DNA of 64,000 nt from JAHBVL01 sp964461025 (GTDB lineage: Bacteria > Chloroflexota > Chloroflexia > Thermomicrobiales > UBA6265). The notes below the pieces were generated by a model. That model was not told where the DNA came from, searched no databases, and saw only the letters and a list, made by a program, of their open reading frames with translations. Below are positions 1 to 7,948 of this stretch, piece after piece; the stretch's first letter is position 1, and each line of letters starts with the position of its first letter. The stretch covers positions 62,001 through 126,000 of the forward strand of contig CAYWSE010000001.1 in NCBI GenBank assembly GCA_964461025.1, in the 5' to 3' direction. The position numbers and the translations under genes were made by a program.

Positions 1-848
1 CGATCATGGAACTCCTCATCATGATCGACACCCTCAAACGAGCCTCGGCCGGCCGCATCACCGCCGTCATTCCCTATTTCGGCTACGGACGCACCGATAA
101 GAAGGACCAGCCCCGCGTTCCGATCACCGCCCGCCTCGTCGCCAAGCTGATCGGCACATCGGGCGCCGACCGCGTCCTTTCGATCGACCTTCACGCCGGG
201 CAGATTCAGGGCTTTTTCGACATTCCGGTCGATGAAATGACTGCCATGCCCCTCCTCTGCCGCTATTTCCAGCAACTTCGCCTCGAGCGCCCGGTGGTCG
301 TTTCGCCCGATCTCGGCAACACCAAACGCGCCCGAAACTTCGCTGAGTTTCTCGATGCCCCCCTCGCCATCATCGAAAAACGCCGTGTCGGAAACGCCGA
401 TCGTTCCGAAATTCTCAACCTGATCGGCTCCGTCGAAGACGCGCAGGTCGTGATCATCGACGACGAAATCGACACGGCTGGATCGATCGCCCAGGCGGCG
501 CAGGTCTGCTTCGAACAAGGCGCCGCCGAGGTCTACGCTGGTTGCACGCACGCCGTTTTCTCTGGTCCGGCCCTCGAACGCCTCGAAACCAGCCGCATTC
601 GCGAGGTCGTCATTTCCAACACCATCGCCCATCCACCGACTCGCCGGCTGGACAAGGTCACTGAACTTTCCGTCGCCCCCCTTCTCGCCGAAACGATCGA
701 ACGCATCCATGCCGGCGCCAGTGTCTCGGCCGCATTTCGCTCGCCCGACGCCCTACCCGACAGTTTTCAGTCCCGCTTGCCTCTCTTCTCTCGCCTCAAT
801 GGCTTCGAGAGCCCGGTCCGCGAGCCAGTCGAGCACACCGGGACCTGA
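1..848 (+). CDS. prs: Ribose-phosphate pyrophosphokinase, 5'-truncated by window edge
   Basis: Makes PRPP from ribose 5-phosphate and ATP, feeding nucleotide, histidine and tryptophan synthesis in the cytoplasm. The visible part begins at the family's conserved stretch around residue 80 (MELLIMIDTLKRASAGRITA), then shows YFGYGRTD, the SIDLHAGQIQGFF segment and the PRPP-binding loop VVIIDDEIDTAGSI. The reading frame is open to base 1, so about 80 N-terminal residues lie outside the window. The C-terminus runs about 40 residues past the usual SVSALF-like end. The next gene starts 33 bp downstream on the same strand. The identification is firm; only the start is unknown. Confidence 0.95.
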   Translation, partial: IMELLIMIDTLKRASAGRITAVIPYFGYGRTDKKDQPRVPITARLVAKLIGTSGADRVLSIDLHAGQIQGFFDIPVDEMTAMPLLCRYFQQLRLERPVVVSPDLGNTKRARNFAEFLDAPLAIIEKRRVGNADRSEILNLIGSVEDAQVVIIDDEIDTAGSIAQAAQVCFEQGAAEVYAGCTHAVFSGPALERLETSRIREVVISNTIAHPPTRRLDKVTELSVAPLLAETIERIHAGASVSAAFRSPDALPDSFQSRLPLFSRLNGFESPVREPVEHTGT

Positions 849-881
849 ATTCCTTCCATGTTCGAAACAAGGAGTGATCAC

Positions 882-2072
882 ATGCGCCTCACACGACGCC
901 GGCTGATGCATGCTTCCGGAACGGCCCTCGCGCTCGGCGGCGCTACCTGTTTCGCCATTCCGAATGTGCGTGCCCAGACACCTGAAGCGCAACCTACATC
1001 GGCGAACGACGCTCTTCTCGACATCGCGAAGGCGATTCCTCTCTCCAGCATCTCCACCAATGCCGAAGAGGGGAGGGAGCTTCTTACCTTTGCCGATTTC
1101 GCCTGGCGACTGGAAAGCGTCGGCGCCGATCTCACTTCGCTCTCGGACGATGCCGCAGTCGACATCTGGGTCGACGCCACGCTCCCCCTTCCACCCGGCG
1201 ACCTCCTCATGGCATCGTTCCGAACCGACGATGCGCTCGGACTGTTTGGTTGGCAGACTCTCGACATCGAACGGTGCGGGAGCGTTATGTCGAGTTCGAA
1301 CACATTGACAGTCTTGCAAGGTCGCTTCCAGCCAGACACCCTCGACGCCGCATGGCGGGCGCAAGGCTACGAAATGCTCGATATCAATGGCGTGCCGGTC
1401 GCATCCCTGTCCGCCGAAGCGGAAGTCGATCTCGCCTCGGAAATCGGCTTGCTTGCCCTGAGCAAAGCCAACAACGTCGCGCTGATCGACGACACGCTCC
1501 TCATCTACGCATCGACCCTCGCCGGTCTCTCCGCGATGATCGATGCCTACAACGGCGCCACCGAGTCACTCGGCGCCTATCCGCTCTTGCAGACAACGCT
1601 CGGCTCACTGCCCGATCGGCTCTCCGGCGCAATCGTCTTGCCGCCTGGCGCATTTGTCGCCGCCAATCTTCCCTTTGAAATGGGAGAAAACTCGGTCGAA
1701 ATCACCGAGCCGCCCGAACCAGGCCCAATTCCACTTCTTGGTGTGGTTGGCTTCGTATCCGGCGACTCTATCCCGGCCACCGACCTGACATCCACAAGCG
1801 ACGAACCTGTCCCATCTGGCGCGCTCGCCGTCTCCTCCCGTCATTTCCTCACCGCCGCAGAAGCCGAGCTCGCCGCCCGTCGCTCCCTCCTGACCCTCGA
1901 AACGCAGCACTCCAGTCTCTCCCAACAGCCATTCACCGAAATCTTCGCCGGTTGGCACATCGACATCGATCGCGCGGAAGACAATGTCGTCACCCAAATC
2001 GAGCTCTACGCGAACGAGGGCATCTGGGCGCAGATGATCTATGCTCGCGATGCGCTCTTCCTCTATGGATAG
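882..2072 (+). CDS. Tat-exported protein of unknown function
   Basis: A 396-residue protein I do not recognise. The ATG at 882 is chosen over an in-frame ATG at 858 because AAGGAG lies 7 bases before it. The N-terminus has a twin-arginine-like signal (TRRRLMHASG, then a hydrophobic Ala/Gly/Leu stretch ending at VRAQ), so it is probably exported folded. The mature part is acidic, rich in Ala, Leu, Ser and Thr, with no evident catalytic motif. It sits between prs and dcd on the same strand but nothing ties it to nucleotide metabolism. Similar Tat-signal proteins of unknown function occur elsewhere in this window (52795, 33172). Confidence 0.75.
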   Translation: MRLTRRRLMHASGTALALGGATCFAIPNVRAQTPEAQPTSANDALLDIAKAIPLSSISTNAEEGRELLTFADFAWRLESVGADLTSLSDDAAVDIWVDATLPLPPGDLLMASFRTDDALGLFGWQTLDIERCGSVMSSSNTLTVLQGRFQPDTLDAAWRAQGYEMLDINGVPVASLSAEAEVDLASEIGLLALSKANNVALIDDTLLIYASTLAGLSAMIDAYNGATESLGAYPLLQTTLGSLPDRLSGAIVLPPGAFVAANLPFEMGENSVEITEPPEPGPIPLLGVVGFVSGDSIPATDLTSTSDEPVPSGALAVSSRHFLTAAEAELAARRSLLTLETQHSSLSQQPFTEIFAGWHIDIDRAEDNVVTQIELYANEGIWAQMIYARDALFLYG

Positions 2073-2168
2073 ACCAATACCCCCGGTTTGACGCTAAGGG
2101 CCGCATACCGTACGGTTGCCCCGCCATCTCGGCAAACGCGAACGAATCTGACAAGGGACTGAATCGAC

Positions 2169-2759
2169 ATGGTGCTCTCGGACGGCGACATCATTGCGGC
2201 GCTGGAAAGCGGGCGTATTCGCATCGATCCAGCCCCCGATCTCGCCGTTCAGCTCGGCTCGGTTTCGGTCGACTTTCGTCTCGGCACCACCTTCATGGTC
2301 TTCGAACACAGCAGGTACAGCTACATCGATCCCCGTCATCCACAATCGATCGGCGACGCCATGCGGACGATCGAAGTCGCTGAAGACGAACCCTTCATTA
2401 TGCAACCTGGCGACTTCGCCCTCGCCTCGACCATCGAGACGCTGGAACTCCCGGACGATCTCCTCGGTCGCCTTGAGGGTCGCTCCTCGATCGCCCGTCT
2501 TGGCATCACCGTGCATTCGACTGCCGCGGTTTTCGAGCCCGGCTGGATCGGCACCGCAACCATGGAGCTCAGCAATCTCGGCCGAATGGCCGTGGCGCTC
2601 TATCCCGGCATGCGCATTTGCGCGTTTTCCTTCGAAACCGTCAGTTCGCCGGTGCTCACTCCCTACAGAAAAAAGGTCAACAACAAATACGCCGGTCAGC
2701 TGACCCCACGTGCAAGCCTCCTGTCCGAAGAAAACCGGCTCGCCGGCAAGAACGTATGA
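2169..2759 (+). CDS. dcd: dCTP deaminase (dUTPase-fold)
   Basis: Deaminates dCTP to dUTP for thymidylate synthesis. Of its 196 residues, the diagnostic core is the block from LEGRSSIARLGI through HSTAAVFEPGW to MELSNLG, followed by LYPGMRI and the C-terminal YAGQ motif that closes over the nucleotide. Some actinobacterial and archaeal relatives are bifunctional deaminase/dUTPases with HSTAG at the position where this protein has HSTAA, so the dUTPase activity cannot be decided from sequence alone. AAGGGA precedes the ATG by about 11 bases. A perfect parS site begins 4 bp after the stop codon. Confidence 0.93.
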   Translation: MVLSDGDIIAALESGRIRIDPAPDLAVQLGSVSVDFRLGTTFMVFEHSRYSYIDPRHPQSIGDAMRTIEVAEDEPFIMQPGDFALASTIETLELPDDLLGRLEGRSSIARLGITVHSTAAVFEPGWIGTATMELSNLGRMAVALYPGMRICAFSFETVSSPVLTPYRKKVNNKYAGQLTPRASLLSEENRLAGKNV

Positions 2760-2762
2760 GAG

Positions 2763-2778
2763 TGTTTCACGTGAAACA
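2763..2778. promoter_or_regulatory. parS: parS centromere site (perfect 16-mer)
   Basis: TGTTTCACGTGAAACA is an exact match to the consensus bacterial parS palindrome, the site where ParB loads to form the segregation complex. It lies just after dcd and about 3 kb from the 3' end of dnaA. parS sites usually cluster near the replication origin, which fits dnaA nearby. No parA or parB gene is in the window. Confidence 0.9.
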
Positions 2779-2889
2779 TGGCGATCGAGTCCGTGATTGG
2801 ACAGTAGGAATCACGAGCCGCATAATCGGCGATAGCAAACCGGACCGAATGCACTCCGGACAACACAACCCGGGAAGGTATGGAAAAAC

Positions 2890-3276
2890 GTGCCAGTCGA
2901 GACTCTGACCACTGTTCGCGACCGTATGCTCCCCATGATGGAGCTCACCGCCCGGGAATACGCCCACCGAATGCCGGCGGGTTATCCGAAACTGATCGAC
3001 GAGCCAAACCGCGGTACCTTCGGCCTCCTCCTCGATCCAAGTCACGCCCTCCACATCGTCTCCGACGGTACAAATCTCTATGCCGAGATGACAGCCCGCT
3101 CATCCCGCACCGACGCCCGAGCGAGCGCCGGTCGCGAAAAGTACTCCGGCATGCCATTCAACGACCGTCGCCTGATCTCCGAGGATGTTTCCGATCAGGA
3201 GTTGCGCAATCTCCTCGGTGAGTTGGTTTCCCGATACAACATGCTTCCGCGCATCATCCACATCACCGACACCTGA
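2890..3276 (+). CDS. Conserved-looking hypothetical protein
   Basis: A 128-residue soluble protein beginning with GTG and ending in IIHITDT. I see no signal peptide, membrane segment or known motif; it is a mixed alpha/beta-looking sequence with a charged C-terminal helix (DVSDQELRNLLGELVSRYN). A purine-rich GGAAGG lies upstream at a long spacing of about 13 bases, so the start is not certain. It is bracketed by the two parS sites and ends just before a strong terminator. This places it in the origin-proximal segregation region, but that is only location and not evidence of function. Confidence 0.65.
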   Translation: MPVETLTTVRDRMLPMMELTAREYAHRMPAGYPKLIDEPNRGTFGLLLDPSHALHIVSDGTNLYAEMTARSSRTDARASAGREKYSGMPFNDRRLISEDVSDQELRNLLGELVSRYNMLPRIIHITDT

Positions 3277-3301
3277 GTTCTGCGACCCTCAATAGGACGG
3301 A

Positions 3302-3334
3302 AAAAGAGGAGTTCCGAATCGGAACTCCTCTTTT
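3302..3334. terminator. Bidirectional intrinsic terminator
   Basis: A perfect 15-bp stem (3302-3316 with 3320-3334) closes a 3-base AAT loop. It starts with AAAA and ends with TTTT, so it has a U-tract on both strands. It sits between the convergent genes at 2890-3276 (+) and ndk (-) and should stop transcription from both sides. Confidence 0.9.
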
Positions 3335-3340
3335 CTTGCA

Positions 3341-3356
3341 TGTTTCACGTGAAACG
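3341..3356. promoter_or_regulatory. parS: parS-like site (15 of 16)
   Basis: TGTTTCACGTGAAACG differs from the consensus parS only at the last base. It begins 7 bp beyond the terminator and lies 578 bp from the perfect copy at 2763. Two sites this close make chance unlikely. Confidence 0.82.
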
Positions 3357-3382
3357 CGCAGCCAGCGCGCCTGGAGCGGGGA

Positions 3383-3844
3383 TCAGTCGTCGAGAATCCA
3401 CCGATCGATATCGCGCGTATAGCTCGCCAGCGGTGTGGCGCCGAAAAAGATCCCAACCTCGCGCTCGGCGCTGGTCGCGCTATCCGACGCGTGAATCAGG
3501 TTTCTTCCTACGGTAAGACCATAATCCGCACGGATCGTCCCCGGCGCAGCCTCAGCTGGTCGCGTCGAACCGACCGTCGAACGCGTCACCGCAATCGCAT
3601 CCGGACCCTCCAGCACCAGCGTTACGGAAGGCCCCGAGGTGATATAGCTCACCAGCGACCCATAAAACCCCTTGCCTTCATGCTCGGCATAGTGCTTCTT
3701 GGCCACCGCTTCCTCGATCGTGCCGATATTCAGCCCGACAATCCGCAAGCCGCGCTGCTCGAGCCGCTTGATAATTTCCCCGATCAATCCCCGCTGCACA
3801 CCATCGGGTTTGATGATCACGAGCGTTCGCTGCACATCCGCCAC
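3383..3844 (-). CDS. ndk: Nucleoside diphosphate kinase
   Basis: Moves the gamma-phosphate of ATP onto nucleoside diphosphates through a phosphohistidine. The family opening RTLVIIKPDGVQRGL is near the N-terminus and the catalytic histidine is in NLIHASDS. The length (153 residues) is typical, with a short tail ending WILDD. I take the GTG at 3844 (VADVQRTL) because GGAAGGG sits 6 bases upstream and homologues begin 3-4 residues before RTL; an ATG at 3862 would add six residues. It faces the 2890 gene across the terminator. Together with prs, dcd and nrdAB it makes this end of the window rich in nucleotide metabolism. Confidence 0.95.
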   Translation of the reverse strand: MADVQRTLVIIKPDGVQRGLIGEIIKRLEQRGLRIVGLNIGTIEEAVAKKHYAEHEGKGFYGSLVSYITSGPSVTLVLEGPDAIAVTRSTVGSTRPAEAAPGTIRADYGLTVGRNLIHASDSATSAEREVGIFFGATPLASYTRDIDRWILDD

Positions 3845-3906
3845 GGAGTATCCCTTCCTCATCTACGGCCTGCTTCCAGTTGCAGACCTGCTATACGAAC
3901 CCAATT

Positions 3907-4098
3907 CTACGTGCCCGGCTCTTCAGGCAACACCGCCCCTTTGGCTGCCGCCTTCGCTGCTTTCGCTGCTTCCTGCTCTCGCCGGTACTTCTTGTTGCGC
4001 TTCAGGGCCTGTTCCAGTGTCCACAATGTCACGCCAGTGGCGATGATCAGTGGAATCACGATCACCAGCACCAGCAACAACCATTCCGTACCAGACAT
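3907..4098 (-). CDS. Small single-span membrane protein
   Basis: A 63-residue protein: a short N-terminus, one hydrophobic helix at about residues 5-27 (WLLLVLVIVIPLIIATGV), then a basic helix and an alanine/lysine-rich tail, giving an N-out/C-in topology by the positive-inside rule. I use the ATG at 4098 because GGGAG lies just upstream; the GTG at 4110 overlaps that ribosome site. Function unknown. It lies 62 bp upstream of ndk on the same strand and may share its transcript. Confidence 0.6.
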   Translation of the reverse strand: MSGTEWLLLVLVIVIPLIIATGVTLWTLEQALKRNKKYRREQEAAKAAKAAAKGAVLPEEPGT

Positions 4099-4199
4099 CG
4101 ATACTCCCACACACCGTCACTGCATCCGCTCGCTGCCAGGCAACCAGCGGCGACTCAAGCTACCATTTGCGTTGGCACTTCGTCGACAGGATTCTCGCG

Positions 4200-4502
4200 A
4201 TGTCCACACCCCAGCCGCAACCACGACCGCTCCTCATCGAAGAAGACGAATCGCTGATGCCGTCTCGCGGCTCGGTGATCGTCTTTCTCTCGATGTTCAT
4301 CGCCACCACTGCGCTCATCGTCGTGGTGCTTGTCTGGGATCATTCCGCCCGGGCCGGACTCTTCCTCGGCGTCACCTTCTGGACCTGGCTCCTCGCCGCC
4401 ATCTTCCTCGCTTTCGGCCCCGTCACCCTCGCCTGGCGCCTCCATCGCACCCGCTCCAAACGCAGCGACCTCGTCCGCTCCGAATGGATGCTTCCAGATT
4501 GA
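4200..4502 (+). CDS. Small two-span membrane protein
   Basis: A 100-residue protein. After a proline-rich acidic N-terminus come two hydrophobic helices (about residues 24-45 and 50-75) and a basic C-terminus with RTRSKRSD. The ATG at 4200 gives this compact reading; an upstream in-frame ATG at 4050 would add 50 residues that overlap the opposite-strand gene and look non-coding. Divergent from the 3907-4098 gene. No family recognised. Confidence 0.55.
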   Translation: MSTPQPQPRPLLIEEDESLMPSRGSVIVFLSMFIATTALIVVVLVWDHSARAGLFLGVTFWTWLLAAIFLAFGPVTLAWRLHRTRSKRSDLVRSEWMLPD

Positions 4503-4652
4503 CTCAGCGAGTCATATTGACATAACTCTTTCTGCGTCGCTGATTCCGGGGGTATATCGCATAGTGGATAGCGCATCGGTTGGGGAAACGCCCACCATCC
4601 GCCACCGAATCTCCACTATCCACCCCGGCTCCCCATTTCCCGACCAACGGAA

Positions 4653-4783
4653 ATGTAGGCTCCGGCGCTCTGCCGGAGCAATCGACCGGAGGTCGATAAC
4701 TGCGGCCACCTGCAACCAAGGTTGTGCTGGCGATGGAGTTGGTCGTGGTTTATGGCCCTCCGGCAGAGCGCCGGGGGTTACAT
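4653..4783. repeat. 131-bp interspersed element with inverted ends, copy 1
   Basis: Begins ATGTAGGCTCCGGCGCTCTG and ends with the imperfect inverse (CCGGCAGAGCGCC...TTACAT). The first roughly 62 bases are almost identical to those of the element at 45891-46034. It contains no gene. The end structure suggests a REP-doublet or MITE-like element moved in trans by a transposase. Confidence 0.8.
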
Positions 4784-4845
4784 TCGCGGAGCCCCGGCCA
4801 TTAGGGACGAACTAGCGGTGCGCCTAGAATAGTGTGTGACTCGGG

Positions 4846-4887
4846 AATCATCCGACCATCCACTATTTACCATCTACTATCTACCGC
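4846..4887. repeat. Degenerate 7-bp tandem array
   Basis: Six consecutive heptamers keep one register: aatcatc, cgaccat, ccactat, ttaccat, ctactat, ctaccgc. This is one of several such arrays in intergenic DNA here. Confidence 0.6.
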
Positions 4888-5065
4888 GGCACAAATGCCG
4901 AGCCCCCTGTTGCAGCAGGGGGCTCCGCGGGGGTCTTTCGCAACGATTGGCGAGGGAAGGGGGAAGCCGCTCGCTGCGTTGCTTCCATCCTACAGTTGCC
5001 CTCCAGTCAAGATGCGTGCTGAATGGATAGAGCATTGGGTCCGTTCGGACCTGCCTTCCTCTATG

Positions 5066-5767
5066 TCAGCGAGTACCTCCGCCTTCATCGCTCGTGGCCG
5101 TCTTCCGCCGGTCGGCTTCATACGACCGCATCATCGCCAGCAACACCTGATCGATGAAGTCATCGATACCAATGAACAACCGCGCCGCCCGTCGCGCCGG
5201 CAGATTTTCCTCTTCGATCACACCCAGCACCGCCCGCACCGTCGGATACCGAAAATAGAGAAACGCTTCGATCGTTTCTCCCGGTCCCAGGCCTGCCTGT
5301 CCACCCGACCGGCCATAGTAGTCACCGATTTCCCGGCCCTCTGTCAGCAACTGGGCGCGCTCCCGCTGATGCCCCGTCGTCGCCGCATACCGAATCGCCA
5401 GATCGACCAGTCTTCTCCCCAGTCGCCGGTGTTCTTCCTGCTTTTCCGCTCCAAACGACTGGTACCACTGACGGCTGCGCGCTTCGTTCAGATAGTCGTC
5501 TTCATATGCCGACAGCGAACGGTCCGTCAGTCGCTGCCGGCTCACTCTCGATTTCTGCGGTTTCTTGGCATCCCCGGCCACCAGCGAGCGCAAATCTTCT
5601 TCCAGGTAACGCCGGTGACCGCCCGGCGTCAAAAAGGCCGGTACGCGTCCCTCATCGGTCCACCGTCGCAATGTCGACTGATCGACGCCCAGAAACGCGC
5701 AGGCATCGCGGATCGTCATCCACCGAGGTCCAGAGCCGGTCGATCCTCCCTGATCGCGTTCGCTCAT
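5066..5767 (-). CDS. MerR/excisionase-type helix-turn-helix regulator
   Basis: A 233-residue DNA-binding protein. Residues 16-60 form a MerR-like/HTH_17 winged helix: MTIRDACAFLGVDQSTLRRW, then EGRVPAFLTPGGHRRY, the usual wing. A charged linker follows. The C-terminal 140 residues are mostly helical, with conserved-looking acidic and aromatic positions (FIGIDDFIDQVLLAMM), perhaps a sensing or dimerising domain that I cannot name. It lies 62 bp downstream of dnaA on the same strand and could be co-transcribed with it. It could be a transcription factor linked to cell cycle or stress, but that rests on position alone. Confidence 0.75.
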   Translation of the reverse strand: MSERDQGGSTGSGPRWMTIRDACAFLGVDQSTLRRWTDEGRVPAFLTPGGHRRYLEEDLRSLVAGDAKKPQKSRVSRQRLTDRSLSAYEDDYLNEARSRQWYQSFGAEKQEEHRRLGRRLVDLAIRYAATTGHQRERAQLLTEGREIGDYYGRSGGQAGLGPGETIEAFLYFRYPTVRAVLGVIEEENLPARRAARLFIGIDDFIDQVLLAMMRSYEADRRKTATSDEGGGTR

Positions 5768-5829
5768 CCTCTCGCTCCGTCCAGGCCACGGCGATTTTCG
5801 CTCTCTCCATAGCCCATCGATCGGTCTCC

Positions 5830-7272
5830 CTATCGCGATGTCTCCAGAGCCTCGCGAATCGCGATCAGCTGCGAGCGCAACACCGCGTCCTCGAGCAGCT
5901 GCGCTTCGATCTTCTCGATGCCATGCATTACCGTGGTGTGATCTCGCCCCCCGAGCGCCCGGCCGATATCCGCCAGCGACGACGCCGTTCCCTCCCGAAT
6001 CATGAACATCGCGATCTGCCGTGGAATAACGATTTCGCGCGACCTGTTCCGGCCGCTCATCGCCACCACATCGACCTGAAAATACGACGCCACCGCCTTG
6101 ATGATCTCCTCAGGCGTCAGATCATCCCGCCGCATCCCTGCCTTGCCGCTCGACAATGCTTCGATAGCCAGGGAAAGAGTGATCGACCGGTTCCCCACCC
6201 GGGAGTAGGCGATCACCCGGTTCAATGCTCCCTCCAGCTCACGCGTGTTCGTCTTGTCCCGCTGCGCGATGTACTCGATCGCGTCATCCGGCACCCGCGC
6301 ACCCAGCTCCTCCGCCTTCGTGCGCAGAATCGCCATGCGCATTTCGAAATCGGGCGGTTGCACATCCGCCGTCAGGCCACCCTCGAACCGCGACCGTAGC
6401 CTGTCTTCCAGACCCGCAATCGCGTGTGGCGGCCGGTCGCTCGAAATCACCACCTGCCGGCCACTCTGATGCAGCGTGTTGAATGTGTGGAAGAACTCCT
6501 CCTGCGTGCTGTCCTTCCCGCCGATGAACTGAATGTCATCGATCATCAACAGATCGATCGTCCGGTATCTGGCCCGGAAATCGTCCATGCGCTGCGCCCG
6601 CAATGACTCGATCAGATCGTTGGTGAACTTCTCCGACGAGACATAACAAATGCGAAGATCGGGTTTGTGCTCGAGCGCCCGGTGCCCGATCGCATGCAGC
6701 AGATGGGTTTTGCCCAGTCCCACTCCGCCATAGATGTAAAAAGGGTTGTATTGCTCGCCCGGATGCTCGGCCACCGCCAGCGACGCCGCGTGCGCGAACA
6801 TGTTTGACTTGCCAACCACGTACGTCTCGTACACATACCGTTGATTCAGACCCTGGAACGGATTCGATGCGAGCTCGAGTTGCTGCGACGCCGCCAGGGG
6901 AGTGGGCTGACGCCGCACCGTCGTATCGATCTTCCGTCGCCCCACCGACACAGCACCGTTCGGGGCTGACTTCACTGGTTTCTCTTCGGTCGAAACAACC
7001 GTCTGGTTCGCCAATTGATCGGCAGCGCCCACGGTGAACTGCACGGTCACCGGCCGTCCCACAATGTCGGAAAGTACCCGCTGGATTTCCGTGGCGTAAC
7101 GAGACTCCAGCGTCGACGCGCCGAACGTGTTGGGCGCCGAAATCGTTGCGACATCATTCGCGAATGCGACCAGCGATGTCGGACGCAGCCAGTTTTCAAA
7201 AGCGTTTTTACTCAACCGCACCTGCATGTCACCAAGCACGGCTTGCCACAACTGTTTGGCCTGAAGTTGCAC
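5830..7272 (-). CDS. dnaA: Chromosomal replication initiator DnaA
   Basis: Binds DnaA boxes and opens oriC. All domains are present in 480 residues: domain I (1-80), a variable linker (85-135), the AAA+ domain with Walker A GGVGLGKT (182-189) and Walker B LLMIDDIQ (241-248), and the C-terminal DNA-binding domain with the signature GRDHTTVMHGIEKI (from about 442). The start is GTG at 7272, with AAAAGG upstream. It is not followed by dnaN, recF or gyrB as in many bacteria; instead an HTH gene follows and a riboswitch-led RNR block diverges from it. I saw no cluster of DnaA boxes on either side. Confidence 0.97.
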   Translation of the reverse strand: MQLQAKQLWQAVLGDMQVRLSKNAFENWLRPTSLVAFANDVATISAPNTFGASTLESRYATEIQRVLSDIVGRPVTVQFTVGAADQLANQTVVSTEEKPVKSAPNGAVSVGRRKIDTTVRRQPTPLAASQQLELASNPFQGLNQRYVYETYVVGKSNMFAHAASLAVAEHPGEQYNPFYIYGGVGLGKTHLLHAIGHRALEHKPDLRICYVSSEKFTNDLIESLRAQRMDDFRARYRTIDLLMIDDIQFIGGKDSTQEEFFHTFNTLHQSGRQVVISSDRPPHAIAGLEDRLRSRFEGGLTADVQPPDFEMRMAILRTKAEELGARVPDDAIEYIAQRDKTNTRELEGALNRVIAYSRVGNRSITLSLAIEALSSGKAGMRRDDLTPEEIIKAVASYFQVDVVAMSGRNRSREIVIPRQIAMFMIREGTASSLADIGRALGGRDHTTVMHGIEKIEAQLLEDAVLRSQLIAIREALETSR

Positions 7273-7487
7273 GGGAGTCAGACCTTTTTTGGGTTACCAC
7301 TTTGCCAGCCAAAGTGGATGCGGGGTCCCTGACCTTAGGTCTGTCACTCTACCACGCCAGACCCCGCTTTTGGTGAGACCAAAGGTGCAATTCCTCCAGT
7401 CTCAGTCTGGCGCATCACCGGTCCCACCCCGATCCGGGAATCTGTCACAAAACCGTTGTTTCCTGTCACTGCACATGATAGAGTACC
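7273..7487. promoter_or_regulatory. Divergent control region between dnaA and the nrd block
   Basis: Gene-free region with stacked dyads: CCACTTTG/CAAAGTGG at about 7297-7317, GCGGGGTC paired with GACCCCGC across 7320-7365, and CTTTTGGT-GAG-ACCAAAG at about 7367-7384. These may be operators for dnaA or part of a termination signal. No TTATCCACA-type box was found. The promoter for the cobalamin riboswitch transcript must also lie in or near this stretch. Confidence 0.45.
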
Positions 7488-7613
7488 GGCGCGACAGGTT
7501 CACCACATCATCTTGATGTGATGACGCAAGTGGGAATCCGGTGAAATGCCGGAGCTGCCCCGCAACGGTAACGAGGAACGACGCCGTCATTCGCACCGGG
7601 TCAGAACCCGGCA
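7488..7613 (+). promoter_or_regulatory. Cobalamin (B12) riboswitch
   Basis: The conserved core is plain: GGGAATCCGGTGAAATGCCGG, then AGCTGCCCCGCAACGGTAA (the B12 box), and downstream the closing element GGGTCAGAACCCGGC, preceded by an upstream GACAGGTT arm. Adenosylcobalamin binding to this RNA class lowers expression downstream. It lies about 335 bases before nrdA. Placing it over B12-independent ribonucleotide reductase and MetE matches known practice: these enzymes are needed when B12 is scarce. The ends are approximate. Confidence 0.92.
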
Positions 7614-7948
7614 AGCGACGGTTGGTAGGAATCCCGGCTCTCCCGCCGGTCCGCCTCGCAGCCCGAACACCGGCCTGACGCTCGCGCCGCGAGGGCGCGA
7701 TGTGAACCCGGGCTTCCGCGGGGAGGCCGGCGGGAATTGGTCCGGCGCACCCCCGGATTGCTTCTCTACCTTCCCCGGAAATATCGGCGCACACACGAGG
7801 GTGTGAGGGTTCCGCTCTGACGCTTCCCGCTGCGCGGCAGTCGAAGCGCTTTGACAGAACATGCCTCACCCCTCGACCTCGCAGTCGAACGCATCAGACA
7901 CCCGCGTCGCGGCAATGTCATTGAAGTGGGGAGGTGGGAGGCGATTCC
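7614..7948 (+). promoter_or_regulatory. Riboswitch-to-nrdA leader (expression platform)
   Basis: 335 bp with no convincing gene. It is GC-rich with several possible stems (for example around CCCGGGCTTCCGCGGGGAGG at 7708-7727) and should contain the regulatory platform. GGGAGG at 7936-7941 is the nrdA ribosome site. I cannot say from sequence alone whether control is by termination or by translation. Confidence 0.5.

Larger units (their letters stand above)
4503..5065. other. Gene-free region with repeats
   Basis: 563 bp without a credible gene. It holds the 131-bp element at 4653-4783, a 7-bp-periodic array at 4846-4887, and a 10-bp hairpin at 4900-4925 (GAGCCCCCTG, 6-base loop, CAGGGGGCTC) lying downstream of the HTH gene on the minus strand. 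No tRNA or DnaA-box cluster was seen. Confidence 0.6.

Noticed and set aside
4503..5065. tRNA or small RNA gene in the gap
   Set aside because: No cloverleaf or known RNA motif was found; the stretch is explained by repeats.
4832..5812. Plus-strand open frame opposite the HTH gene
   Set aside because: It starts in a repeat region and is antisense to a clear MerR-like protein.
7273..7487. Replication origin oriC
   Set aside because: No DnaA-box cluster or AT-rich unwinding stretch could be identified, although dnaA and parS are close.
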